Positions 1-7,284 are shown, counted from the first letter of the stretch. The stretch: DNA of 8,300 nt from Fidelibacterota bacterium (GCA_002718285.1 PBAR01000001.1:145336-153635); one strand, 5' to 3'. Notes: generated from the sequence alone by a model not told the origin. Translations and numbers: made by a program.

Positions 1-1
1 A

Positions 2-706
2 TTCCCAAATTCTAAAATTTGCCGATTGGATATTGATACAGCAAAAGATGGAAAAAAGATCACATCGATTTTAGAAAAATTTTCCGATGGGAAAATTGAT
101 ATTTTAATTGGGACACAAATGATTGCAAAAGGACTAGATTTTCCTAATGCAACACTAGTCGGAATAATTAATGCTGATCTGGGTCTTCATATACCCGATT
201 TCCGTACTGGTGAACGAATTTTTCAACTCATATATCAGGCATCAGGTCGAGCAGGGAGAAGAAATAAACCAGGGGAGGTAATTATTCAGACATATATGCC
301 AGAAAATCCAGTAATTAAAAATGTTGCAAAATTAAACTTAGTCGAGTACTATAATATTGCTCTTAATGAAAGAGAAGAATTAAACTACCCTCCTTTTAGC
401 TGGATTGCTAAAATAGAAATTTCTGGACCCATTTTAAATTCTGTAGAAAAATTATCAGGTCGTATTTCGAAATCATTGAAAAGAAAATATATAGGATTAG
501 ATATTTTAGGCCCTTCACCTTGTTATTTAGCAAAATTAAAAAATCTGTATCGGTTTCAAATTCTTTTTAAATCATTAAAAAAAGAAGATATTAATGGGAA
601 AAAGCTTAACTCATTTATTCATTATAATTTTATACACACTCATACCAGGTTTAGGCTAGGTAAAAATAAAATCAGTATTCATGTAGACCCTCAAAGTTTA
701 TTATAG
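2..706 (+). CDS. priA: Primosomal protein N' (PriA helicase), C-terminal part, 5' truncated by window
   Basis: PriA is a superfamily 2 DNA helicase that recognises stalled or abandoned forks and reloads the replicative helicase. Only the last 234 codons are present; the frame is open from base 2, so the gene begins upstream and the TTG at 26 is an internal Leu codon. Seen here: helicase motif V (GTQMIAKGLDFP, about bases 110-145), motif VI (QASGRAGR, about 236-259), then the C-terminal domain with the family-typical LNYPPF, LGPSP and YRFQILFK segments, ending in VDPQSLL where E. coli PriA has VDP near its end. The N-terminal DNA-binding region, Walker A/B motifs and zinc-binding cysteines lie outside the window. 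The next gene starts 12 bases after the stop, so the two are probably co-transcribed. Identification is firm because motif order and the C-terminal domain both match. Confidence 0.95.
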   Translation, partial: FPNSKICRLDIDTAKDGKKITSILEKFSDGKIDILIGTQMIAKGLDFPNATLVGIINADLGLHIPDFRTGERIFQLIYQASGRAGRRNKPGEVIIQTYMPENPVIKNVAKLNLVEYYNIALNEREELNYPPFSWIAKIEISGPILNSVEKLSGRISKSLKRKYIGLDILGPSPCYLAKLKNLYRFQILFKSLKKEDINGKKLNSFIHYNFIHTHTRFRLGKNKISIHVDPQSLL

Positions 707-718
707 AAGAATTACTTA

Positions 719-1624
719 ATGGGGAAAAATTTATTATCTTTATCTTTTTTGTTTTTATCTATTTGTTATTCAGAAATAGGATATCCAGGATTTCATTCTT
801 GGACTTCTCCATCTAGGATGGCTTTAGGAGGCTCTGGTCATTTATCTTGGTCTCCTCTTTCATCAAGCAATAATCCATCAACAATTTCTGAGAAAAAAAT
901 ATTTTCAACAGGATTGATTAGATACCCTGCTGGGATAACTAGTCAAAATTTTGCAACAAATTTTCCTGTTAAATATGGCTATGCTGGAATTTCTATTTAT
1001 CATCTTTCATATGGATCATTTGATGGATATGATCATAATTCGAACCCTACCAGAGATTATTATTCTAGCGATACTTGGATCAAAACTAAATTTTCGAATA
1101 ACAATAATAGTTCCACATTAAAATATGGATCTGCTATTACACTTTTTTCATCTAATTTAGATACAGATAGGATAAGAGCACTTTTGGTCTCTGCCGGAGC
1201 ACAAATACATATCAATAAAATAAATACATTTATTGGAATAGGAATCAAAGATTTTAAATTAATAGCAAATAAATTTGCGGAAAGAGCTGGTGTTTTCACT
1301 CATCGAACAACCCTGAGTTTATCAAAAAATCTTCTTTATCTTCCAATGAAAATTTTTATTGATGCAGAATTTTTTTCTACTTTTAATAAAGGAAATGTTT
1401 ATATAGGTGGGCAGGCTAATATAACATCTTCAATTCAATTTCTTTTTGGCACTTCAACAAAAAAAATAGATCATAATATTAATCAGGATCTATGGAAAAC
1501 TGTATTTGGAGCAAGTGGTTTTGGTATAGTTTATAATATAGGAGAGACTAAAATAATATATGGCGCTTATGTTTTTGGAACAGGTGTTATTCAACAAGGT
1601 ATTGAATTAGAAATTACATTTTAA
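719..1624 (+). CDS. PorQ/PorV-like outer-membrane beta-barrel protein
   Basis: A 301-residue protein with a probable signal peptide (Lys3, hydrophobic core 5-15, likely cleavage near residue 18). After it comes a segment resembling PorQ/PorV (SPSRMALGGSG at 30-40, then NNPST at 51-55, the place where the family has 'NPA'). YGSFDGYD at 98-105 also matches the style of PorQ. The rest is alternating polar/hydrophobic strands rich in Gly, Ser and Asn, and the last residue is Phe, as in many barrel proteins handled by BamA. In Bacteroidota, PorQ and PorV work with the type IX secretion system at the outer membrane, but related proteins occur without it, and no other T9SS gene is seen here. The function is therefore inferred from family resemblance only. 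No clear ribosome-binding site precedes the ATG. The stop TAA overlaps the lipase ATG (TAATG), which suggests translational coupling. Confidence 0.65.
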   Translation: MGKNLLSLSFLFLSICYSEIGYPGFHSWTSPSRMALGGSGHLSWSPLSSSNNPSTISEKKIFSTGLIRYPAGITSQNFATNFPVKYGYAGISIYHLSYGSFDGYDHNSNPTRDYYSSDTWIKTKFSNNNNSSTLKYGSAITLFSSNLDTDRIRALLVSAGAQIHINKINTFIGIGIKDFKLIANKFAERAGVFTHRTTLSLSKNLLYLPMKIFIDAEFFSTFNKGNVYIGGQANITSSIQFLFGTSTKKIDHNINQDLWKTVFGASGFGIVYNIGETKIIYGAYVFGTGVIQQGIELEITF

Positions 1625-2832
1625 TGAAAAAATATTTAATTATATCAATTCTTGTTTTTAGAGCAATATTTGGAAATAATAACTATCCTATTGTATTTAT
1701 TCATGGCTTTTTCGGTTGGGGGCCAGATGAAATGGGTGGATATAATTACTGGGGAGGAAAAAGTGATATTGCTGATTTATTAAGGCAGGATGGATATAAT
1801 GTTTTTGAGGTTTCTGTTGGCCCTGTTTCATCAAACTGGGATCGTGCAGTGGAGGCATATACTCAATTAAAAGGGGGGCAAGTTGATTATGGTAAGGGGC
1901 ATTCCAATAAATTTGGTATAATTCAAAAGCCAGAAGGTAAAGTCTATAAAGGATTGTATCCTAAATGGGGTGAAAATAATCCAATCCATATTATTGGACA
2001 TAGTATGGGTGGCCAGACAGCTAGAATGCTACAATATCTTTTATCATCTCAGATATATGAAGACGATGAGTTTACTGTTTTAGAGGAATCTCCTCTTCTT
2101 GGGAAGGTAAATCAAAAATGGATTCATAGTATTACGACCATATCAACCCCTCATAATGGGACAACAATGACAGAATTGATCACTAATAATTTACCTTTTA
2201 TACAATACTATATTGGACTTGCTGGAGTGATTGGAACCCAATTTTATAATTTTGACCTTGAACAATGGAGCTTGAAAAGGGGGGAAAATGAATCATGGAG
2301 CAAATACGTAAATCGGATGAGGAGTCATCCAGCCTGGGAATCAAAAAATATAAGCAGTTGGGATTTAAGTTTAGATGGGGCGAAGTTGATAAATGACTTT
2401 TCCATAGCAAGTCCACATATATATTATTTCTCGATTTTGACTTCTATTACGGAAAAAAATAATAATAATAATTTTCACTCACCAATAAAAAGTACACCTT
2501 TGTTAATAAGAGCTCGAGCAAAAATTTTAGGTTCAAAGTCTGCATATTGGAAAGATGGATCGAAAACAGATTCATCATGGTATGAAAATGATGGGTTAGT
2601 TAATACTTGTTCTATGGTGGGACCAATTACAGGAGTTAATGGTCCTGACCCCATAGCTCCATTGAATGAAAATGATTTATTAATCCCTGGACAATGGTAT
2701 ACGATTGGCCCCCTAAAAATGAATCATTGGAGTGTTATAGGTCATAAATTAATTCTGGGAAATCTTAGTGATTCTGCAATAAACTTATATAAGTCTCATG
2801 TTTTACGTTTAAGCAATCTTCCAATATATTAA
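1624..2832 (+). CDS. Secreted triacylglycerol lipase/esterase, family I.5-like (alpha/beta hydrolase)
   Basis: Predicted to hydrolyse ester bonds of lipids after export. Residues 1-17 (Lys2-Lys3 then a hydrophobic stretch) look like a signal peptide. The mature part follows the Geobacillus/Staphylococcus family I.5 lipases closely: IVFIHGFFGWG at 23-33 (oxyanion region), GPVSSNWDRAVEAY at 66-79, GHSMGGQTARML at 125-136, TPHNGTT at 175-181, ENDGLVNT at 321-328. The inferred triad is Ser127, Asp323 and His368. The length, 402 residues, is close to the mature Geobacillus enzymes. Three of the four zinc ligands known in that family appear kept (Asp73, His93, Asp247), but the second His is replaced by Ile99, and the acidic calcium ligands after the catalytic His are missing. 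An (AAT)5 run encodes Asn279-283. No type IX C-terminal sorting domain is visible. It starts inside the stop codon of the PorQ-like gene. Confidence 0.88.
   Translation: MKKYLIISILVFRAIFGNNNYPIVFIHGFFGWGPDEMGGYNYWGGKSDIADLLRQDGYNVFEVSVGPVSSNWDRAVEAYTQLKGGQVDYGKGHSNKFGIIQKPEGKVYKGLYPKWGENNPIHIIGHSMGGQTARMLQYLLSSQIYEDDEFTVLEESPLLGKVNQKWIHSITTISTPHNGTTMTELITNNLPFIQYYIGLAGVIGTQFYNFDLEQWSLKRGENESWSKYVNRMRSHPAWESKNISSWDLSLDGAKLINDFSIASPHIYYFSILTSITEKNNNNNFHSPIKSTPLLIRARAKILGSKSAYWKDGSKTDSSWYENDGLVNTCSMVGPITGVNGPDPIAPLNENDLLIPGQWYTIGPLKMNHWSVIGHKLILGNLSDSAINLYKSHVLRLSNLPIY
2458..2472 (+). repeat. (AAT)5 trinucleotide repeat inside the lipase gene
   Basis: Five in-frame AAT codons follow directly on a run of A residues and encode five consecutive Asn. 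Length changes here would add or remove Asn without shifting the frame. The run sits in the loop region where Geobacillus-type lipases place part of their calcium site. Confidence 0.85.
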
Positions 2833-2853
2833 TTTTACTAGAATTATTTTTGT

Positions 2854-2866
2854 TTGTAATATACAA
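2854..2866. promoter_or_regulatory. Possible operator: small palindrome just before the MarR gene
   Basis: TTGTA-ATA-TACAA has perfect 5-base arms around a 3-base centre and ends 2 bases before the marR ATG. MarR proteins bind as dimers to inverted repeats and often repress their own gene, so this would be a natural autoregulatory site. The arms are short and the region is AT-rich, so chance is a real alternative. Confidence 0.25.
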
Positions 2867-2868
2867 TT

Positions 2869-3291
2869 ATGAAGTATGGTGAAGTTTTATTCTCTTTATT
2901 GATCGATTTACAAGGGATTTTCCGTAGAAAAATTAAAATCGATGGTGTATCGTTTCCACAGATACTAGCTTTAACAGTAATTCCACATGATGGGATTGAA
3001 ATGTCTTCTTTATCAAAACAACTTGGATTAGATAATAGTACAGTAACAAGACTAATTATAGGATTAGAGAAAAAAGGATGGTTAATTAGAAAAAAGCACC
3101 AGAATGACAATCGGATCATCAAAGTATTTCTAACATCAGATGGTGAACGAAAACATTTACAATTGGAGAAAAAAATTGATGAGCTTGGTTTGTTGATTGA
3201 AAATGAAACAGATCCTTTTCTTCGATCAGAATTGCTAGAGCACCTATGTTCTCTGCACTGGACTTTATCCACATTTATGTTGAAAAAATAA
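2869..3291 (+). CDS. MarR-family winged-helix transcriptional regulator
   Basis: A 140-residue protein, the usual MarR length. The N-terminal helix (about 1-40) and C-terminal helices (about 95-138) would form the dimer interface. The winged helix-turn-helix lies at 45-94: SSLSKQLGLDNSTVTRLI carries the recognition helix, GLEKKGWL leads to the wing, and the wing has the family pattern with Asp80 and Arg82 followed by LTSDGER at 89-94. Such regulators typically repress genes for efflux, stress or catabolism in response to a small ligand; the ligand here cannot be told. It begins 36 bases after the lipase stop and mutY follows 8 bases after its own stop, so it may share a transcript with both. 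No Shine-Dalgarno sequence is seen. A small palindrome just upstream could be its own operator. Confidence 0.88.
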   Translation: MKYGEVLFSLLIDLQGIFRRKIKIDGVSFPQILALTVIPHDGIEMSSLSKQLGLDNSTVTRLIIGLEKKGWLIRKKHQNDNRIIKVFLTSDGERKHLQLEKKIDELGLLIENETDPFLRSELLEHLCSLHWTLSTFMLKK

Positions 3292-3299
3292 ATTGTATA

Positions 3300-4343
3300 A
3301 TGCAAATATTAACCATACAAAATAGGATTTTATATTGGTATGCTGAGAATAAACGAGATCTACCTTTCCGAAAAAGTAAAGATCCTTATCTGATCTGGAT
3401 TTCTGAAGTAATGTTGCAACAAACAAAAATGAAAACCATGATTCCATATTTTAATAAGTGGATCGATCTTTATCCAACTTTAAAAAAAGTTGCTGAGACT
3501 GAGCTATCTGATCTATTAAAACTATGGGAGGGGCTGGGTTATTATTCGCGTTGTCGGAATTTTCACAAAGCAACTATTATTCTTAATAGAGACAATAATG
3601 GCCTAATCCCAAAAGATTGGCATACCTTTCGATCTTTGCCAGGCATAGGAGATTATACAGCTTCCGCTGTTTTTTCAATTGCGTATAATTTGCCATATGT
3701 TGTTGTTGATGTAAATGTAAAAAGAGTTATGGCAAGGGTTTTAGGTTTAAAAAATCTTTCTAATAAAAATAATTCAATTATACTTAATAATTTAAAGGAT
3801 TGGATATGTAAAAAACATCCAGGAGATTTCAATCAAGCAATGATGGAGCTTGGTGCTTTGGTATGTACGCCTCAAAAACCCAGTTGCTATGCCTGCCCTA
3901 TAAAGACTAATTGCATAGCATTTATAAAAGGATCACCAGAACTTTATCCTTATAAAAAGAAAAAAATAATAAAACCACATTTTATAACAGTAGGGGGGTT
4001 AATTTGGAGAAAAAACCGATTTTATATTCAAAAAAGAAATATATCATCTATGCTGGGAGGATTGTGGGAATTCCCATCTGTGAAAGTCAAAAAAACTGAG
4101 TCAATAGAAACTGCATTAAAAAAGTTAATAGAAAAAGAATTCGGCATTGTGCCTAAAATTGAAAAAAAAATTGGAATTATTGAACATTCATATAGTCATT
4201 TTTCCATTACCTTTCACGGATATCATTGTAAAGAAGATGGAATATATTTTGAATCAAAAACTGAACATGAATGGATAAAGTTAAAGGATATCGATTCATT
4301 TGCTTTCCCGAAAGCTAACCATAAAATATTTAATTTGATCTAA
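3300..4343 (+). CDS. mutY: Adenine DNA glycosylase MutY (A/G-specific)
   Basis: Removes adenine mispaired with 8-oxoguanine in base excision repair. Of the 347 residues from this start, 1-210 form the HhH-GPD/Fe-S part and about 225-347 the NUDIX-like domain that reads 8-oxoG. Seen: EVMLQQT with catalytic Glu36, the helix-hairpin-helix LPGIGDYTA at 113-121, catalytic Asp137 in VDVNVKRV, FNQAMMELGALVCT, and the cluster cysteines 189, 196, 199 and 205 with the exact C-x6-C-x2-C-x5-C spacing. In the C-terminal domain, LGGLWEFP (252-259) and YSH (298-300) match the family, the latter at the FSH loop that contacts 8-oxoG. The frame is open back to an ATG at 3246, but that would overlap marR by 46 bases and add 18 residues of no family character, so I chose the ATG at 3300. 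LPFR replaces the usual LPWR, and DVN replaces the common DGN. Confidence 0.95.
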   Translation: MQILTIQNRILYWYAENKRDLPFRKSKDPYLIWISEVMLQQTKMKTMIPYFNKWIDLYPTLKKVAETELSDLLKLWEGLGYYSRCRNFHKATIILNRDNNGLIPKDWHTFRSLPGIGDYTASAVFSIAYNLPYVVVDVNVKRVMARVLGLKNLSNKNNSIILNNLKDWICKKHPGDFNQAMMELGALVCTPQKPSCYACPIKTNCIAFIKGSPELYPYKKKKIIKPHFITVGGLIWRKNRFYIQKRNISSMLGGLWEFPSVKVKKTESIETALKKLIEKEFGIVPKIEKKIGIIEHSYSHFSITFHGYHCKEDGIYFESKTEHEWIKLKDIDSFAFPKANHKIFNLI

Positions 4344-4350
4344 AACTATA

Positions 4351-5070
4351 ATGTATAAAACTATTATATCACTGATCTTGTGGCCGATTTGGCTTATATA
4401 TATGTTTATTTCATTGATTATTTTATTAATATTATTATACATTGTTCCTCGTCCATATCTTTTCTATATAATACGTATTTGGTGTTGGGGAGCATGTTTT
4501 TTTGCAGGTCAATGGTTAGTAAGAAAAGGAAATCTTCCAGATCTAGATGGAGAGCCATATTTGTATATGTTTAACCATGTTTCTTTATTCGATCAATTTA
4601 TGGTAGCTGCATTTATAGGCCATTATGTTACCGTTGTGGGCGCATTGGAACAATTCAAGTGGCCAATATGGGGAACCGTGGGTAAAAAATATGGCGCAAT
4701 TCCTATTGAGAGAAAAAAAATAAAAAAAGCAATGAATGCTCTAGATAGAGCAGAAAAAGAAATAAAAAATGGAGTTTCACTTATGATTGCACCAGAAGGG
4801 ACAAGAACAATTACAGGTGAAATTGGCGAGTTTAAGAAAGGGCCTTTTCACCTTGCAAGGAACACAAAAGCAACTATTATTCCTATTGGTTTAATTGGAG
4901 CTTATGATGCGAAGAATAAATCTGACTGGCGCTTGAAACCTGGTGTTATTACTGCCCGATTTGGGAGTCCTATATTTAGGGACTCTTATGATGGCCTGGA
5001 TGTGGAAGAGATACGTAATTTGGTTAGAGAACGTATTATAGATTTAATAAAAATAAAAGGTGGGGGATAA
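4351..5070 (+). CDS. plsC: 1-acyl-sn-glycerol-3-phosphate acyltransferase (PlsC/LPLAT family)
   Basis: Transfers an acyl chain to the sn-2 position of lysophosphatidic acid (or a related lysolipid) at the inner membrane, giving phosphatidic acid for phospholipid synthesis. Of 239 residues, about 5-31 form a strong membrane segment and about 38-55 a second hydrophobic stretch. The four family motifs are in order: I, NHVSLFD with His76 and Asp81 (HX4D catalytic pair); II, GAIPIER at 115-121; III, APEGTR at 147-152; IV, IIPIGL at 176-181. Length is usual for PlsC. The LPLAT family includes acyltransferases of other substrates, so the exact acceptor is inferred. It starts 7 bases after the mutY stop and is the last gene of the close-packed block; there is no clear Shine-Dalgarno site. 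Confidence 0.9.
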   Translation: MYKTIISLILWPIWLIYMFISLIILLILLYIVPRPYLFYIIRIWCWGACFFAGQWLVRKGNLPDLDGEPYLYMFNHVSLFDQFMVAAFIGHYVTVVGALEQFKWPIWGTVGKKYGAIPIERKKIKKAMNALDRAEKEIKNGVSLMIAPEGTRTITGEIGEFKKGPFHLARNTKATIIPIGLIGAYDAKNKSDWRLKPGVITARFGSPIFRDSYDGLDVEEIRNLVRERIIDLIKIKGGG

Positions 5071-5099
5071 GATATTGGTTTAAAGTCTTATCAATTTTT
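5066..5099 (+). terminator. Weak candidate intrinsic terminator after plsC
   Basis: GATAAGA (5066-5072) can pair with TCTTATC (5086-5092) around a 13-base loop, followed by AATTTTT. The stem is only 7 pairs with two G-C, and it contains the plsC stop codon. Its position at the end of the close-packed gene block supports a role, but the stability is low. Confidence 0.4.
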
Positions 5100-5223
5100 C
5101 TATTAATGTATCCTATAGTTATTAAACAACAAGTAAATTCAGATGAGATTTTATTTCATGGATATTTTATTAATTATAGACAGTCAACACCATCAAAACT
5201 ATATTGAATTATTTGGTCTGAAA

Positions 5224-5616
5224 ATGAAGAACTCCCTTATACTTTGTCAAATATTAATAGCTTTAATGATGTCAATTACATTTATCCAATCTGGTTTGGA
5301 CAAAATAATTAATCGTAAAGGGAATGTAGAATTTTTCTTATCCCATTTTGAGAACACACCTCTAAAGTCTGTATCTAATATTAGTTTATCAATATTAACT
5401 ATGTTGGAGATGATGGGTGGAGTTATTTGCATTTATGGGGTCTATTATGTAATTGTTGAAAAAAGTTCCATATGGATTTTTTATGGGCTTATATTAAATG
5501 CTATAACAATTTTAATCCTTTTTTTTGGTCAGCGCGTAGCAAAAGATTATATAGGTGCAGCAGATTTAGTTCCTTATTTCATACTAAACATATTAGGTAT
5601 TATGATTATCTATTAG
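5224..5616 (+). CDS. DoxX-family small membrane protein
   Basis: A four-helix inner-membrane protein of the DoxX-like type. From the ATG at 5224 it has 130 residues and hydrophobic segments at about 3-23, 50-74, 78-99 and 110-129. The sequence IQSGLDKI at the end of helix 1 and GQRVAKDYIGAADLVPYF before helix 4 match the style of DoxX proteins in Bacteroidota. Members are named after a thiosulfate:quinone oxidoreductase subunit, but most, probably including this one, have no proven role. The frame is open back to ATGs at 5143 and 5158; those would add a 22-27 residue hydrophilic extension unlike the family, so I prefer 5224, though neither site has a strong ribosome-binding site. It stands alone, about 150 bases after plsC and 136 before the aminopeptidase gene. 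Confidence 0.75.
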   Translation: MKNSLILCQILIALMMSITFIQSGLDKIINRKGNVEFFLSHFENTPLKSVSNISLSILTMLEMMGGVICIYGVYYVIVEKSSIWIFYGLILNAITILILFFGQRVAKDYIGAADLVPYFILNILGIMIIY

Positions 5617-5634
5617 GAATTATAGGGTGTTTAT

Positions 5635-5673
5635 ATTTGATAGTATGATAAAGCTGCTTTCTAAATATCAAAT
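5635..5673. repeat. Inverted repeat between doxX and the aminopeptidase gene
   Basis: ATTTGATA (5635-5642) and TATCAAAT (5666-5673) are perfect 8-base arms separated by 23 bases. It lies shortly after the doxX stop and about 80 bases before the next start. There is no T-run after it, so a terminator is unlikely; a regulator site or an RNA hairpin is possible, as is chance. Confidence 0.35.
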
Positions 5674-5752
5674 GGATTAAAGAAAGAAATATAAAGGAAT
5701 GGTACACTATTCTATGGAAATTAATTAAAGCAACAATAGCAGGTATTGATAA

Positions 5753-7096
5753 ATGTCAAAAAAAATCGAATTGAAAACTATTCAATCCTTTAAAAATAGG
5801 ATCAATATAAATGATAAAATAAATATCGCAAAAAATGCAGCAGTTAGAAATGAAATAACAGAATTATCTATGGATTGGGAGCATTTTCGACAAATTGATC
5901 ACTCCTTCTCAAATGTAATTAGTGGTGAGATGCCAGTAACAAATCAAAAATCTAGTGGTCGTTGTTGGGGATTTGCAGGATTGAACTTGTTTCGTATTTA
6001 CCTTGGGAGGGAGTATAATCTAAAAGATTTTCAATTTTCTCAGAGCTATTTTATGTTTTGGGATAAGCTAGAAAAGGCAAATTATTTTCTAGAATCTATA
6101 TTGAAGACAGCTCACAAGAAATGGAATAGTCGCTTAGTTATGCATTTACTTTCGGATCCAATCCAAGATGGTGGTCAATGGGATATGTGGGCTAATCTTG
6201 TTAATAAATATGGTGTAGTACCTCAGTCAGTGATGCCAGAATCTTTTCAATCTAGTAAATCCAGAATGATGAATAGAATGATTACCCGTAAACTTCGGGA
6301 AAATGCAAAACAACTTCGTGATAAAAAAATAGCAGGCGCAATGATTGATGAGTTGAAAAAAACAAAAATTGAAATGCTTGAGGTAATATTTCAACTATTG
6401 GTTATTCATCTTGGTATGCCTCCAGCCTCATTTACTTGGCAAATACGTGGTAAAAATAAAAATTTTCATCGTTTTGAAAATTTAACTCCAGTTTCTTTTT
6501 ATAAGGATTATGTCGGGATAGATTTAAATGATTATGTTTGTTTAATAAATTGCCCAATGGCTGATAAAAGTTACAATCAAGTTTATACTATTGATTTTTT
6601 AGGTAATATAGTTGAAGGTTCTCCAATACGTTATTTGAATGTTGAAAGTGACGCAATGAAAAAGGCAACTATAAGTTCTATAAAAAATGATGATCCTGTT
6701 TGGTTTGGTTGTGATGTAAGTAAGCATTTTCATCGTGGTCTTGGTGTTATGGATATGGATCTTTTTAATTATAATTTATTCTATGGAACTACATTTGGTT
6801 TAGATAAATCATCCCGTTTAGAATATGGAGATAGTCAAATGACTCATGCTATGTTGTTTACAGGTGTTGACCTGGATAGTAATGGTAACCCAACAAAATG
6901 GCGTGTAGAAAATAGCTGGGGTAACAAGGCTGGTGATAGGGGGTACCATATTATGACAGATAAGTGGTTTGATGAATATAATTATGAAGTGGTAGTTAAT
7001 AAATGTTGGCTAGATAAACAATTAATTGAAATATATGAAAATGCAAAAGCAGTTCCATTGAAACCATGGGATCCAATGGGAGCTTTAGCACATTAA
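5753..7096 (+). CDS. pepC: Bleomycin hydrolase/PepC-type cysteine aminopeptidase (peptidase family C1B)
   Basis: A cytoplasmic papain-fold aminopeptidase that trims N-terminal residues of peptides; relatives form hexameric barrels with the active sites inside. The 447 residues match the family length and no signal peptide is present. Seen: Gln65 (oxyanion) and catalytic Cys71 in the segment NQKSSGRCWGFAG, His365 in THAMLFTGVD, and Asn387 in VENSWG. The C-terminus reads PWDPMGALAH, the conserved tail that in yeast Gal6 and human bleomycin hydrolase lies in the active-site cleft and limits the enzyme to aminopeptidase action; here the last residue is His where yeast has Lys and human Glu. The start is fixed by an in-frame TAA directly before the ATG. 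A weak AGGT lies 8 bases upstream. Gaps of 136 bases before and 232 after suggest its own transcription unit. Confidence 0.93.
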   Translation: MSKKIELKTIQSFKNRININDKINIAKNAAVRNEITELSMDWEHFRQIDHSFSNVISGEMPVTNQKSSGRCWGFAGLNLFRIYLGREYNLKDFQFSQSYFMFWDKLEKANYFLESILKTAHKKWNSRLVMHLLSDPIQDGGQWDMWANLVNKYGVVPQSVMPESFQSSKSRMMNRMITRKLRENAKQLRDKKIAGAMIDELKKTKIEMLEVIFQLLVIHLGMPPASFTWQIRGKNKNFHRFENLTPVSFYKDYVGIDLNDYVCLINCPMADKSYNQVYTIDFLGNIVEGSPIRYLNVESDAMKKATISSIKNDDPVWFGCDVSKHFHRGLGVMDMDLFNYNLFYGTTFGLDKSSRLEYGDSQMTHAMLFTGVDLDSNGNPTKWRVENSWGNKAGDRGYHIMTDKWFDEYNYEVVVNKCWLDKQLIEIYENAKAVPLKPWDPMGALAH

Positions 7097-7255
7097 CTAA
7101 AGTGTTATTTATTATTAATATGAAATTTGTTTATAGGTAGCGAAATATTTTTCTATTGTACTTTTTTAAGGTCAATGTATATGTAGAAAGTATTTTTATA
7201 ATTCATTAAATAAGTTAATGGTGGCTCATCAATTTTAAATATTAAACCAAAACAT

Positions 7256-7284
7256 TTTACACAATCAATTTATCAATTTAAATT
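7256..7284 (+). promoter_or_regulatory. Candidate promoter for the ferredoxin gene
   Basis: TTTACA (7256-7261) and TAAATT (7279-7284) are 17 bases apart, resembling sigma-70 type -35 and -10 boxes, and would give a leader of about 38 bases. The 232-base gap upstream of the ferredoxin gene makes a promoter here likely in general, but in such AT-rich DNA this exact pair may be chance. Two overlapping copies of ATCAATTTA (7264-7272, 7272-7280) lie between the boxes. Confidence 0.3.

Noticed and set aside
26..706. TTG at 26 as the start of a separate 226-residue protein
   Set aside because: The frame is open to the window edge and the residues before it continue the PriA sequence, so this is an internal Leu codon.
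752..769. Lipoprotein signal at Cys16 of the PorQ-like protein
   Set aside because: The residue before Cys is Ile, not the small residue a lipobox needs; an ordinary signal peptide fits better.
3246..3299. Longer mutY start overlapping marR by 46 bases
   Set aside because: The added 18 residues have no MutY character, and the ATG at 3300 gives the usual N-terminus.
2844..3305. 153-residue reading frame on the minus strand opposite marR
   Set aside because: It mirrors the marR gene, shows no family features and has the Cys/Ser/Phe/Ile-rich look of an antisense shadow.
2845..5639. TAnnTTTG matches (2845-2852 and 5632-5639) as Bacteroidota -7 promoter elements
   Set aside because: Neither has the matching TTTG about 20 bases upstream, and in DNA this AT-rich several such matches are expected by chance.
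7083..7102. CTTTAG/CTAAAG hairpin over the pepC stop as a terminator
   Set aside because: Only 6 pairs, mostly A-T, and followed by mixed T-rich sequence with no real T-run.
7264..7280. Overlapping ATCAATTTA repeats, with a third near copy at 7228, as an operator array
   Set aside because: The unit is very AT-rich and short, and the spacing is irregular; I cannot separate it from background.
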